Positions 17,165-26,179 of a stretch of DNA of 64,000 nt are shown piece after piece (position 1 is the stretch's first letter; each line of letters begins with the position of its first letter). The position numbers and the translations under genes are program-made. The notes beneath the pieces are model-generated. The model had not been told where the DNA came from. It saw only the letters and a list, made by a program, of their open reading frames with translations, and made no database searches. The DNA lies in contig NZ_BAAAOK010000009.1 in assembly GCF_039530285.1 (NCBI RefSeq), positions 310,001-374,000 of the forward strand. The letters are read 5' to 3'. Source of the DNA: Actinomadura_C alba. Lineage in GTDB: Bacteria; Actinomycetota; Actinomycetes; Streptosporangiales; Streptosporangiaceae.

Positions 17165-17736
17165 TCCTCTGGTACGACCCGCCCCTGTGGTGGATTCCCG
17201 AGTACGCGAGCGCGCCCGACGAACACGGCGGCCCGCTCACCCCCGGTCCGGGCGGGCGACGCCGTCCGGGTGACGCCGTACGGCCCGGCTGTCGCCGGAG
17301 CAGCAGGACCGCCGGGCCGTACGACCCCCGAAGCCGGCGCGGCGGCGCGGTCGAGCCCCCTGCCCCCGAGGAGCCTCCCGCACCGCCGCGCCCCGAGGAG
17401 GTGCGCGACCGCTCCGTCCGTTCGCCACCCCGTATCGCCACCGCCGCCCCACCTGATCTCACCAAGGAGACCACCGCCGTGCCACCGCCCGTCGAGCACC
17501 TCAGCGACCAACAGCGCCAGGCCATCGACCTCGCAGACCGCCTCCGCCATCGACTCGGCCACTGGCTCGCCCGACGCGGGATCATCACCGCGACCTTCGG
17601 AATCTCCCCCTACGTCGACCCCGCAGGCCGGCCCAGCGCGCTCGTCTGCATGAACGACCATGCCGCCGAGGCCTTACTCCTCGCCCTGGACGATGGCGGC
17701 GCCACGCCTTCGCGGCATGGGTGTAACGGACGATAG
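17161..17736 (+). CDS. Hypothetical protein coupled to the anti-sigma-type ATPase
   Basis: 191 residues from ATG 17161, which overlaps the previous stop. It opens with MILWYDPPLWWIPEYA, followed by a Pro/Arg/Glu-rich low-complexity region (about residues 25-105). The C-terminal ordered part is about 65 residues, with a helical QRQAIDLADRLRHRLGHWLA segment and a strand-like TATFGISPYVDPAGR. I do not recognise a family. The coupling with the ATPase gene suggests a shared role. Confidence 0.6.
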   Translation: MILWYDPPLWWIPEYASAPDEHGGPLTPGPGGRRRPGDAVRPGCRRSSRTAGPYDPRSRRGGAVEPPAPEEPPAPPRPEEVRDRSVRSPPRIATAAPPDLTKETTAVPPPVEHLSDQQRQAIDLADRLRHRLGHWLARRGIITATFGISPYVDPAGRPSALVCMNDHAAEALLLALDDGGATPSRHGCNGR

Positions 17737-17747
17737 AGCGCCTATCG
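17731..17747. terminator. Weak hairpin between convergent genes
   Basis: CGATAG-AGCGC-CTATCG, a 6-bp perfect stem at the stop codon of the upstream + strand gene and before the end of the convergent DUF6082 gene. It is short and has no T-run, so at best a weak terminator. Confidence 0.25.
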
Positions 17748-17769
17748 CTGAGCATCGCAGGGGCGGCGC

Positions 17770-18468
17770 TCAGCGCCTTCCATGACGGCCGGCGCGCCAC
17801 TGGGCGACCGCACGGCGAAGGAGCCGCATGAGCGACTGGGGCGGCTGGGGCGAAGCGGCCGTGAACGCCCTGTCGATCTCGGTGGTGAAGAAGTCCTCGG
17901 CCTCGTCCCCACTGGTCACATTCGCGCGGGCGGTTCGTGCCTTCTCCCAGAACAAGTACATGTCGGGACTGCTCATCAGATAGGCGAGGGCGCCTCTGAG
18001 CTCCTCCAACTCGATCGTCCCGGTCTCGTACGCCACTTTCTGAAGATTGAGAATGAGATTGCAGTAATGGTCCTTCTTGGTCTCCTCCACTCCGGGAACG
18101 AGTTGTGGCCAGACTTCACGAAGCTCAGGGTCGTCGATGGCCATCTTGATGAGGTCAGTGTGCAGTTGGCGTAGCGCGATCTCGCTGCTGCGCTGCTGCT
18201 CCTCGCGGGCGATGGTGAGCTCTTCGCGCTGGTTGTGGAGCTCGCGCCGTTGCAAGAACAGCGTCAAGGTGATGCCGATGAAGGCGATCCCGGAGAAGAA
18301 GACACCGACAGGTGAGACGGCCTGCCCGATCTGTGACCACCTGTCGAGTGTCCGATCATCGGCTTGGAGCAACAGCAAGGCCGGTATGACAAGACTGGCG
18401 GCCACCAGAGCGATGCCGCCGAAAAGAGCCGCGGCCGTGAGCGCTGTGCGCAGGACGCGCCTATTCAC
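17770..18468 (-). CDS. DUF6082-type membrane protein
   Basis: 232 residues. Two N-terminal membrane helices (about 9-35, LTAAALFGGIALVAASLVIP; and 50-70, SPVGVFFSGIAFIGITLTLF) are followed by a coiled-coil stretch (QRRELHNQREELTIAREEQQ) and a helical cytoplasmic domain. This plan and the ELREVWPQL and KVAYETGTI segments resemble the DUF6082 family of actinomycetes, which has no known function. Its start overlaps the end of the DUF6879 gene (ATGA), so three genes (small ORF, DUF6879, DUF6082) form one operon. Confidence 0.7.
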   Translation of the reverse strand: MNRRVLRTALTAAALFGGIALVAASLVIPALLLLQADDRTLDRWSQIGQAVSPVGVFFSGIAFIGITLTLFLQRRELHNQREELTIAREEQQRSSEIALRQLHTDLIKMAIDDPELREVWPQLVPGVEETKKDHYCNLILNLQKVAYETGTIELEELRGALAYLMSSPDMYLFWEKARTARANVTSGDEAEDFFTTEIDRAFTAASPQPPQSLMRLLRRAVAQWRAGRHGRR

Positions 18469-19040
18469 CGAGCGTATTGGTCGATCGGCACGGCGGTCTC
18501 GCGGAGCGCAAGTAGGGTCCGTTCAAGGGATTCGATCGTTCCGGGGTGGCGGGTCATCCACCCGCCGGACTGCGCACCGCTCTCTCCGTAGTCGTGGATC
18601 AGGGCCACGTACCGGTCGAACAGCAGAAAATCAAAGTAGTCCTCGTTGGGGAGCGCCAGTTCTCCCGGCACGCGGACGACCTCGATGTTCTCTCCCATCG
18701 CCTGACGGATCTCGTAGCTGATCAGCTCGTACCGGAGATACGGCGACAGTGGCTCTTGGACGAGCCGGATGCGAGCGTAATCGATACTCTGCTTGATCAC
18801 GTCCTCGTACAGCGGCCGATCCGCCTCGGCCTCGACGCGCAGCAGTTCTCTCGCCTTCTCAATGTCGCCGCTCTCATAGGCGGCCTGCGACTCGTTGGTC
18901 TCGATCTCTCGATAATCCTGGCGGCACTCGAGCTTGAGAAACCGGGACGTCAGCGCCGACCACGCCTCGGAGAACCAGCCGGAGAACTCATCGAGATCAA
19001 GGCGTTCACTCTCCCGCAGGGCCCACGCCGGCGGCCGCAT
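18465..19040 (-). CDS. DUF6879-family protein
   Basis: 191 residues, cytoplasmic. Starts MRPPAWALRESERLDLDEFS. Conserved segments FSEAWSALTSRFLKLECRQDY, PLSPYLRYELISYEIRQAMG and DYFDFLLFDRYVALIHDYG fit DUF6879, a family usually found next to XRE/DUF397-type regulators. Function unknown. It overlaps both neighbours by start/stop codons. A truncated copy with an internal deletion lies 9.5 kb away at 28590-28830; that copy keeps both ends of this gene, so it derives from a close relative. Confidence 0.72.
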   Translation of the reverse strand: MRPPAWALRESERLDLDEFSGWFSEAWSALTSRFLKLECRQDYREIETNESQAAYESGDIEKARELLRVEAEADRPLYEDVIKQSIDYARIRLVQEPLSPYLRYELISYEIRQAMGENIEVVRVPGELALPNEDYFDFLLFDRYVALIHDYGESGAQSGGWMTRHPGTIESLERTLLALRETAVPIDQYAR

Positions 19041-19279
19041 CAGCTCTCCAACACATCCTTCGCCGCATGAAGGAGCGTGTTGCGGGGGATGCGCACGATC
19101 CGCTCATCCGGCGCACACCTGGCGTCGCGCAACGGCTGGCGTCCGAGTTCGTCGGTGATGTCGGTGCCGATGACTCCGATGGAACCATCGTCCAACTCGA
19201 TGATGTCCGGGGACCCGCTGACGCCCGTGGTGTTCCCGAGTTCCGCCGGGGTCCTGCCCAGCCGTCGAACGGCCCTCAT
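19040..19279 (-). CDS. Small hypothetical protein heading the DUF6879/DUF6082 operon
   Basis: 79 residues. The central SPDIIELDDGSIGVIGTDIT is a beta-rich segment, followed by CAPDERIVRIPRNTLLHAAKD. Similar short proteins (MxxVRRLGxTxAELG type N-terminus) precede DUF6879 genes in other actinomycetes. The stop overlaps the DUF6879 start. No function known. ATG 19279 is chosen as the first in-frame start with the typical N-terminus. Confidence 0.6.
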   Translation of the reverse strand: MRAVRRLGRTPAELGNTTGVSGSPDIIELDDGSIGVIGTDITDELGRQPLRDARCAPDERIVRIPRNTLLHAAKDVLES

Positions 19280-19537
19280 GAGCGCTCCCTACTCCGCGAG
19301 ACCTCCCTCAGGGTCTCACCGAACACCTCGACCGGCAAGGATGATCCGTCGATGCCGTCATAAGCAATCGAGCACTCTAAAGCGAGACATATCCGGCTTG
19401 GAATACTTGACGGCTATTCTCGCGAAGTGCACTAAATCCCAAATAACGCCTGAATCAAATCATGGCCACGCGCAGCCCGTAATTCATTCTCCGATATCGA
19501 GTTGCGTTGTGACCGCTGTTACCGCTGTGCTAGATGG

Positions 19538-21430
19538 GTGAGAATTCAACGAGTGAGGATCCAGGGGTACCGCTGTCTCCGCGACGTGGACATCCCGTTC
19601 GACGACATCACGACCTTCATCGGGCCCAACGGGGTCGGCAAGTCCTCCGTACTCCGCGCGCTGGACTGGTTCTTCAACGGCGACCGGGCCACGACCCTCA
19701 CTCACGACGACGTCTCCGTCGGCATCACACCTGAACGCATCACCGTCGAGGTGGAGTTCGGGCACCTCACCGACCTCGACCGGACCGCCCTCGGCAAGTA
19801 CGCCGCTGACGGTGCACCGACCGTGCGGCTCTGGCGCCGCTGGGAGAACGGCGTGGACAAGCTCTCCGGCCGTGCCATGAGCTTTCCACCATTCACCGAA
19901 CTCCGAGAGATCGCCGGCGCAATGGAGCGGCGTACCCGCTACAACGAGTTGCGCAGGGAACGTCCCGAGCTGAACCTGCCGGCGGTTCGCAGCGCCACTC
20001 AACTCGAAATCGCGCTGTCGCAGTGGGAAAAGGAGCACCCCGGCAACCTGACGAGCACGGAGTTGGAGGCCGACACCCACTTCTTCGGCTTCGCGGGACA
20101 GGCCAAGATGACCGGCCTGTTCGACTACGTCTTCGTCAGCGCCGACCTGCGCGCCGGTGAGGAGGGCCGGGACATCAAGGGCTCGATCATCGGCCGGATC
20201 TTGGAACAGGCCGTCGACCGTACGCAGGCGGACGTGGAGATGGCGCAGCTCAGCGACCTTGTCACGGTCAGCCGGGAGAACATCCATACCGAGCACTTCA
20301 GCGAGCAACTGGACACCCTCTCCGAGAGTCTCACCTCGGCGGTCGGGGAGCTCACCAGCGGACGCAGCATCAATGTCACGCCCGTCGTACCCGAGTTCCG
20401 CCTGCCCCAGGTGCAGTTCTCGGTATCGGTCGTGGACGGCCGTGCCCGCACGCGCATCGACCAGCAGGGGCACGGATTTCAGCGCGCGCTGCTCATCTCG
20501 GCACTGCGGTTGCTGGCCGAGAGCAAGGAGACAGAGCTCGACCGTACGATCTTTTTGGCCATCGAGGAGCCGGAACTGTTCCAGCACCCCATCCAGGCGC
20601 GGGCGTTCGCGACGGTGCTGCGCAAGATCTCAAGTGTGACGGGCCGCGGCGTGCAGGTGGCCTATGCCACCCACAGCCCCTACTTTCTGGAGTCCGAGGG
20701 CTTCGACGAGATCCGCCGGATGACCCGGACGATCGTGGACGGCGGTGCGCCATCGGTTCGGATCGCGGCGGCCACAGCCGAATCTGTCGCTCGGCGGCTC
20801 GACGGGGTGGTGAAGCCGGACCAGATTCATCGCCAGCTCATGCGCGTCTGCCTGGCCTCACTCCCTGAGGCGCTGTTCGCCCGTGTAGCGATCCTGGTGG
20901 AAGGTTCGACGGAACAAGGGCTCCTCGAAGGCTGCGGACTCCGGCACGATCCGCTCAATAAGAACGGCGTGATCGTGGTCGAAGTCCAGGGAAAGGGCAA
21001 CATCCCGCTCGCCCATGCGATCCTGACGGAACTCGGCGTTCCCTGCTTCGTGGTCTTCGACGGCGACGCGGGCTGCGAACAGCGAGCTCAGGACTCGGGC
21101 AAGGAACCCGCCAAGGTCGCACCCATCGGGGCGAAGGAGAAGGCGGAGAACCGCAGAGTGCTCGCATACCTTGGCGCAGTGCCCGAGGACTGGCCGCAGA
21201 CCAAGGTGCACGACACCTACGCGGTCCTGCGCGACACCTTGGAGACCTACCTGGAGAGCGAGTGGCCCGAATGGTGTTCCGCTCGCCAGAAGATCGTCGC
21301 GGAGGGCCGCGGTAACGAAGGGAAGAATTTCGTCACCTACCGGCAGGCCGCCATCGAGGCTGTGACCACCCCGCCGGCCTGGCTCAGCGACATCATCGTC
21401 CGGGTGATGGCCCTGTGCCCGGAGGGTTGA
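19538..21430 (+). CDS. OLD-family ATP-dependent endonuclease (ABC ATPase plus TOPRIM)
   Basis: 630 residues from GTG 19538; the frame is open to a TTG at 19502, but the family N-terminus (short basic strand, then GYRCLRDV) begins here. Walker A is IGPNGVGKSS (about 28-37). The ABC signature region is DQQGHGFQRAL, Walker B is FLAIEEPELFQHP, and the H-loop is YATHSPYF. A TOPRIM nuclease domain follows: ILVEGSTEQGLLEG (catalytic Glu) and VVFDGDAG (Asp-x-Asp). OLD proteins are phage-exclusion or DNA-repair nucleases, and GajA of Gabija is a member, but no UvrD-like GajB follows here, so I call it a stand-alone OLD. It is convergent with the 21454-22041 gene. Confidence 0.88.
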   Translation: MRIQRVRIQGYRCLRDVDIPFDDITTFIGPNGVGKSSVLRALDWFFNGDRATTLTHDDVSVGITPERITVEVEFGHLTDLDRTALGKYAADGAPTVRLWRRWENGVDKLSGRAMSFPPFTELREIAGAMERRTRYNELRRERPELNLPAVRSATQLEIALSQWEKEHPGNLTSTELEADTHFFGFAGQAKMTGLFDYVFVSADLRAGEEGRDIKGSIIGRILEQAVDRTQADVEMAQLSDLVTVSRENIHTEHFSEQLDTLSESLTSAVGELTSGRSINVTPVVPEFRLPQVQFSVSVVDGRARTRIDQQGHGFQRALLISALRLLAESKETELDRTIFLAIEEPELFQHPIQARAFATVLRKISSVTGRGVQVAYATHSPYFLESEGFDEIRRMTRTIVDGGAPSVRIAAATAESVARRLDGVVKPDQIHRQLMRVCLASLPEALFARVAILVEGSTEQGLLEGCGLRHDPLNKNGVIVVEVQGKGNIPLAHAILTELGVPCFVVFDGDAGCEQRAQDSGKEPAKVAPIGAKEKAENRRVLAYLGAVPEDWPQTKVHDTYAVLRDTLETYLESEWPEWCSARQKIVAEGRGNEGKNFVTYRQAAIEAVTTPPAWLSDIIVRVMALCPEG

Positions 21431-21453
21431 CCGCAGCCGCCGGACGCCGACGG

Positions 21454-22041
21454 CTACTCCGCCTTGTCCTCGGCATCCGGCCTGTCGTGCTCGCTCAACC
21501 ACGCGTCGAGTCGAAGAGCCAGGCGGTGGAGGACATCAGAGCGAGTCTGACCGGTCTCCTCGGCCAACCAGTCCACGAGGAGCAGGGTGACGAAGGCGTG
21601 CACCTTCGTCTCCCTGCTCCGCAGCCTGGAGTTCGCCCGCGTCGTCTCAGTAAGCGTGCGCGCCTCGCCAGGCAGCAACGGGGAAACGATCGATATGTGG
21701 TCGACCGTCATCTGGTTCACCTCAGCGATCTCAGCCAGCAACTCCTCGGGCGTACGGCCGTCAGGGTGGGCGATTATCGTCAGCCCTCGCAGCCATTCAT
21801 CGACTATCTCCCGCTGCGTCTTGGCATCGAGCCAACGCCACGGTGGGTCTACCGGACCGAACACCGCATCCGCGTGGGACTGGCACAGTGCCCGCGCTTT
21901 GCGGTCGCCGGGCAGTCTGCCTCCGCACACGGCCGGACGGTCGCACATCGAACAGGACCGCTTTGGTGCTGGGACCCGCTCCACACCCATGCGGCCAGCA
22001 TCCGTTACGCCCAAGCGCCCGTCAACGGATTGAGCGTGCAC
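21454..22041 (-). CDS. Hypothetical protein with a cysteine cluster
   Basis: 195 residues from GTG 22041; ATG 21990 (MGVERVPAPKR) is an equally good start. An N-terminal CSMCDRPAVCGG and a later ALCQSHAD give four Cys and a His that could bind zinc. The rest is helical, with a Leu-rich C-terminal half (VTLLLVDWLAEETGQTRSDVL). I do not recognise the family. It lies between the OLD nuclease and the ATPase-TOPRIM-DUF262 operon and points the same way as the latter, 77 bp downstream of it, so it could be a fourth gene of that unit. Confidence 0.6.
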   Translation of the reverse strand: MHAQSVDGRLGVTDAGRMGVERVPAPKRSCSMCDRPAVCGGRLPGDRKARALCQSHADAVFGPVDPPWRWLDAKTQREIVDEWLRGLTIIAHPDGRTPEELLAEIAEVNQMTVDHISIVSPLLPGEARTLTETTRANSRLRSRETKVHAFVTLLLVDWLAEETGQTRSDVLHRLALRLDAWLSEHDRPDAEDKAE

Positions 22042-22117
22042 ACTTTCGTCTCACGACATCACGAATAAGCGCGCGTAGCGGCATTCGGACACCGGGTCGC
22101 AACAATGAACATCTGCT

Positions 22118-23782
22118 TCAAGTGGTGTCGATATCCGCTTCGCCGATGGCGTCCGGGCTGGCGTAGACGCCGAAATTCGCCATGAAGGCGGCCTCTCGCT
22201 CGGCGAGCGTGGCCCTGCGGGTCTCGATGAATCCCTCATCATTGCCGACGGCGAGTCGCTGCAGCGCGAGTGGCGGAATGCCGTGGCTCGCTAGCACGTC
22301 GGCACGGATGGAGTCCGGCAGGTTCAGCAGTGCTCTCTTCAGGGAGACCCGCGGCGGTGTCGGCATAATGAGCCTGTTCGCCGGACTGGAGGCGGCAGCC
22401 ATCCCGGCCTTGTTGACCACATGTCGGTAAGCCGATGTCGCCCCCCTCGCGAGCACGTCCACGGCCGAGATCTGTTCGCCGGTCACGGTAAGCCGTTGCG
22501 GAAAAGCCGCAAGTTCCCAAATGATGAAAGCGCGCACTCGGGCGCTACGCAGATCGAACCGATCGGGAAAGGGCCGTGGCCGCTCATCGATCAGCGAGAA
22601 TTTTCCGCCATCACGGGCGAATTTCTTCATCTCGATCAGATCCTGCTTGACCTGCGTCGAGTTGGCCCCGGCGAAGTAACCCGACCACGATGTGGTCCAG
22701 AACCAACGGGTCAGCTCGTGGCGCTGACTTGGTGTCGGGTTCGGACAACCATGAAAGAACGTGGTGAGAAGCATCAACTGAGCGTCGTAGGGAACCAGCC
22801 TGGCCAGTGGAACGCGGACCGTCTCCCGCAGGAAGGCCACGGCGCGGATCAGCGCCTCCTCGGTGTCGTCGACCGCTTCCTGAACCGAGTCCTTGACCCG
22901 GCGTGCCAGCACGTCCCAGCGCGCCTCCTGCACGTTCTCCTCACCGGTGACGGCCAGAACCGCACGGAACACCGCATCGGCGGAGACCTCACCGAACCCG
23001 GTGTCGGCGACCTGTTCCAGCAGACCGTCCAGCCGGTCCGCCAGGCTTTCCCGGCCGCCGGCCTGGTAGGTGAGGGCCGAGACCATCTGCGCCGGACGCA
23101 TCGGCTGCCCCGTGCTGTTGACCCGCGAGAAGACCTCGACGGCGTCTTTGAGTTCGCCGCCGACCAGCCGTACCACCGCCAGCTTGTACGACTTAATGCG
23201 CTGGGCAACGACCTCACCCTCACTCGTCAGCCGGTCGACGTCCATCTCGGCAGAAGCATCCCTCGCGAGGTCGCGGGCGTAGGACAGGAAATCTCGCGTG
23301 CGCAGCACCGACCGAACCGGGAGGTAGTTGGCCGGCGGCGGATTCGACGACCTCCAATGCCGGTACCGGTTCGCACCCTCGTCAGCATCGCCCAGAACCC
23401 GGTAGGGCCACCACATCCAGTCACGCTGCTCCGTGGAGCGGGGAGCGTCGACCGGCCGGCGGAGCGTCGCGAACAACGTCGACAGCCGCTGATGGCCATC
23501 GAGCACGTACGAGACGGGCAGCCCCGGCCGTGCCTCGGGGACCTCCAGGTCGCCGATGCGGTCGAGGCTGGCCAGCTTCTCGTAGGTCTCCCAGATCAGC
23601 AGGCTGCCGATCGGATAGCCGCGTTCGATGCTGTCGAAGAGGTCGAGCATCTGCTCCGGCCGCCAGACGAACGGCCGTTGGAACTTGGGGATCCGCAGAG
23701 CGCCGGACATCAGGGGCTCGAGAACCTGCTCCATGAGCATGATCTCGGGCCTTACGTCGATCTCGTAATCTTCGGCGGCCAT
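22118..23782 (-). CDS. DUF262 (GmrSD/ParB-like) domain protein
   Basis: 554 residues. The N-terminal DUF262 domain shows IPKFQRPFVWRPEQMLDLFD (31-50), YPIGSLLIWE and VLDGHQRLSTL (95-99 region), matching the family's IPxFQRxYVW and DGxQRLxTL motifs, which bind and hydrolyse nucleotides in ParB/sulfiredoxin-like folds. The C-terminal 400 residues lack a recognisable HNH (DUF1524) motif, so unlike GmrSD the nuclease may be supplied by the neighbour. It starts 9 bp after the TOPRIM-like gene and ends a three-gene operon with an ATPase. Defence function is inferred. Confidence 0.85.
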   Translation of the reverse strand: MAAEDYEIDVRPEIMLMEQVLEPLMSGALRIPKFQRPFVWRPEQMLDLFDSIERGYPIGSLLIWETYEKLASLDRIGDLEVPEARPGLPVSYVLDGHQRLSTLFATLRRPVDAPRSTEQRDWMWWPYRVLGDADEGANRYRHWRSSNPPPANYLPVRSVLRTRDFLSYARDLARDASAEMDVDRLTSEGEVVAQRIKSYKLAVVRLVGGELKDAVEVFSRVNSTGQPMRPAQMVSALTYQAGGRESLADRLDGLLEQVADTGFGEVSADAVFRAVLAVTGEENVQEARWDVLARRVKDSVQEAVDDTEEALIRAVAFLRETVRVPLARLVPYDAQLMLLTTFFHGCPNPTPSQRHELTRWFWTTSWSGYFAGANSTQVKQDLIEMKKFARDGGKFSLIDERPRPFPDRFDLRSARVRAFIIWELAAFPQRLTVTGEQISAVDVLARGATSAYRHVVNKAGMAAASSPANRLIMPTPPRVSLKRALLNLPDSIRADVLASHGIPPLALQRLAVGNDEGFIETRRATLAEREAAFMANFGVYASPDAIGEADIDTT

Positions 23783-23791
23783 GCACCATCC

Positions 23792-24742
23792 CTAAACGAT
23801 CTTTCGCAACATCTCAAGGATGCTCCGCAGCTCACGACACACGTCCGGACCCAAGCCCGCGAAGTCGGTCTCGCTCAGAGTGTCGGCCCTCTCGCCGAGC
23901 TGTTTGATGACGTCGCTTCCAAATCCCTGGCCGAGCTTCGCGATGACCTGGGACGGCACCCCTGCGAACAGTACCTTCTGAGAGTCAGGGACCCCCGAAG
24001 TCTTGTCGAAGCCACGCTTCATGTCGAAGTGACCGCGCTGCTCGTGGGACAGTCGCTTGAGAGCGTCGATCCGTGGGTGAATCAGGTGATAGGGCTTCAG
24101 GGTGTGCAGCACACGGTTGGGGATGTAGTTCTCAGCCTCACGGAATTCGAGCACATGGACCAAGATGTCGTGCCCTCGTAGCCGCTCGGCCAGTGCGTGA
24201 GCCTTCTCGCTGGAGGCCGGAACCATCCGGTCACTGTCGAAGAGCGCCGCGACCCGCGGAATAAGCCGGAACTTCCCCCGTTCCTCTTTCGCCCGGCGGC
24301 CTGCGCCGGCCAGCCCACCCCCGTTGTCGATCACCAACCAGTCCCGCTTCACGGCCAGCAGAATCTCCGGCGCTCCGAAGACCTTGGCGATCACTTCGAG
24401 GAAACAGCGGTCGGACCGGTTGTTCTCGACCGCCACGATCGCGGGGCGTTCCAGGTCGGCGACGTGATCGCTTAATTCCTCGGGTTGGATTCGAACGAGC
24501 GGCCGTGCATCTGCGACACTCCATGCCGCGTGATTGACCGCAGCCTTCCGTGCAAGTTCGGAGTAGCCCTTCGCGAGTCCCTGGGCATGACTGTCCAGAT
24601 AGTCCGCGACGGTGTCAGTGTCGATGGGCGAGACGACCCACTCGTGACGGCCCTGCGCGAAATGACGCAGCAGCGCAAGAACCTCTCCGACGTGTTCGCC
24701 TTGTACAAAGATTTTAGTTGTGAGTTCAACCCGCATTGTCAT
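23792..24742 (-). CDS. TOPRIM/DUF4435-like putative nuclease
   Basis: 316 residues. The pattern AIVAVENNRSDRCFLE (Glu106), RVAALFDSDR (Asp169, Asp171) and EFREAENYIPNRVL (204-206 ENY) reproduces the order of a TOPRIM core: VEGxxDxxFL, DxD, then the E-x-N-Y of OLD-like and DUF4435 (PARIS AriB-type) nucleases. The usual Gly after the first Glu is Asn here. It overlaps the upstream ATPase by 17 bp and precedes the DUF262 gene by 9 bp, so the ATPase and nuclease look like a split version of an OLD protein. I do not see a named family with certainty, and the TOPRIM call is by pattern. Confidence 0.6.
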   Translation of the reverse strand: MTMRVELTTKIFVQGEHVGEVLALLRHFAQGRHEWVVSPIDTDTVADYLDSHAQGLAKGYSELARKAAVNHAAWSVADARPLVRIQPEELSDHVADLERPAIVAVENNRSDRCFLEVIAKVFGAPEILLAVKRDWLVIDNGGGLAGAGRRAKEERGKFRLIPRVAALFDSDRMVPASSEKAHALAERLRGHDILVHVLEFREAENYIPNRVLHTLKPYHLIHPRIDALKRLSHEQRGHFDMKRGFDKTSGVPDSQKVLFAGVPSQVIAKLGQGFGSDVIKQLGERADTLSETDFAGLGPDVCRELRSILEMLRKIV

Positions 24743-25997
24743 CCTGCCGGTCGAGCTGCGCGAGGGTCAGCGCCCTCGTCTCCTCGAAATCTTCGGCGAA
24801 GACGCCCTGTGGCCAGTAGTCGACGTTGCCGAGCGGATCGACAGCGATGCGGTGGGCGACCGCACCTTTTCCATTCTTTTCCACAAAATAGAGAGCGAGC
24901 CGGTCCGGATGCAGACGCCCCTCGGCGACCCTGCGACGGAGCCGGAGTAGGAAGGTCTCACTGTGCGTCTCGATGAGGAACCGCACCTTGGTCCGTTCGA
25001 TGGCGACGAGATAGAGATCAGCCAACTCGGCCTGCGCGGACGGATGGAGATGCAGTTCCGGCTCTTCGACGATCTCCAGGATCGGTCGCTTCGGCGGGTC
25101 GAGTTCGTCCAAGGCCCGGCCAACAAGAATGGGCAGAACCTGGGCGACTCCCGTGCCGGCGTCGGTAAGGTTGACCCATAGCGTCCGTTCCGTTTTGGAT
25201 CGCAGCCCGACCGCGTAAGCACTGTATTTCGGAACCACGTCCAATTCCCAGCCGGGCAGGTGACCATCGATGTACTCATTGATCTTGGTGATCAATCGGC
25301 CACCTCGCCGGACATGATCGTAAATCAGGAGGCTTGCGGCATCGCGGCCGATGTCGCCGTCCCGCCCGGGGGGCTTGGCGGACAACCGGCCCGTACGGCC
25401 AGGCCTGGTTCGAAAGGGGCCAAGGTAACGTATCTGATCGAATTCCAAGCGGATGATGTCCCGGAATAGCATCAGCTCCACATCCAGTTGCCCGGAAATG
25501 AAGGGAAGCAGCCCCTCAAAACGCACCATCACCTGCTCGCCGTTCAGCGGACCGGGCCCGGCGAAGCGGTAGGGACGTTCGTCCCCGTCCGCATGGTCCT
25601 CACTGTCCAACCAGTCAAGCGAGAATGACCCGTCCCCTGCCTCGAGAAGCCAACGGCTCACCACCTGGGTATGCCACTCGTCGATGTTCTGAACGGTCGC
25701 TTCCAGCCGAAGCGGCTGAATGTCGGCCGCGAACTCCAGACCGACGGTGATGTTGCCATGCTCGAGGTGCCCATGAACGAGGTCGACGAAGTCGGGAGGC
25801 TCCTCGCCGAGCAGCGAGAGGTCCAGCGGGAGAGGGGAGTCATTCCGAATACCAGTGGACATGACTCTGGGGGCTCGCACCAACGCGCTCTTCCCGAAAT
25901 TGTTCTTGCCCAAGACGACCGTAAGCGGACGTATCTCTAGATCTTGCCGTTGGGAAAAGCATCGATAGTTCTCGACGGTCAGGCGGGTCAAGGGCAT
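24726..25997 (-). CDS. AAA/ABC-type ATPase with DUF3696-like C-terminus
   Basis: 423 residues. Starts MPLTRLTVENYRCF, typical of AAA_21/SMC-like ATPases. Walker A is LGKNNFGKSA (29-38), the signature region is TDAGTGVAQVLPIL, Walker B is IVEEPELHLHP, and the His switch is ETHSETFLLRL. The tail NVDYWPQGVFAEDFEETRAL is the kind of ending found in DUF3696 ATPases. It is the first gene of an operon with a TOPRIM-like protein and a DUF262 protein. ATPases of this class sense phage and license a partner nuclease in several defence systems; here that is inference. A 100-bp AT-richer gap upstream probably holds the promoter. Confidence 0.85.
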   Translation of the reverse strand: MPLTRLTVENYRCFSQRQDLEIRPLTVVLGKNNFGKSALVRAPRVMSTGIRNDSPLPLDLSLLGEEPPDFVDLVHGHLEHGNITVGLEFAADIQPLRLEATVQNIDEWHTQVVSRWLLEAGDGSFSLDWLDSEDHADGDERPYRFAGPGPLNGEQVMVRFEGLLPFISGQLDVELMLFRDIIRLEFDQIRYLGPFRTRPGRTGRLSAKPPGRDGDIGRDAASLLIYDHVRRGGRLITKINEYIDGHLPGWELDVVPKYSAYAVGLRSKTERTLWVNLTDAGTGVAQVLPILVGRALDELDPPKRPILEIVEEPELHLHPSAQAELADLYLVAIERTKVRFLIETHSETFLLRLRRRVAEGRLHPDRLALYFVEKNGKGAVAHRIAVDPLGNVDYWPQGVFAEDFEETRALTLAQLDRQDDNAG

Positions 25998-26179
25998 GAT
26001 GCCACCTTAGCGAGTGGGGCGACACGTGGAGATGCCTGAACACCGACAAGGAGAACCCCTGATGCCCCAATTACAGGATATGTACCATCCGAATCCTGAC
26101 GATTGGCTAGGCTTGGGATAATTCAGCGGCAACTCCAGGCCCATACCGCCGCGCGTCATCCTGGCTCTTCGAAGTTAAG

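Noticed and set aside
19538..21430. Gabija defence system
   Set aside because: The OLD-type protein resembles GajA, but no UvrD-like GajB helicase gene is next to it.
22118..25997. Direct assignment as PARIS or GmrSD
   Set aside because: The ATPase looks DUF3696-like rather than AriA, the DUF262 protein lacks a visible HNH/DUF1524 nuclease, and the TOPRIM call is by pattern only.
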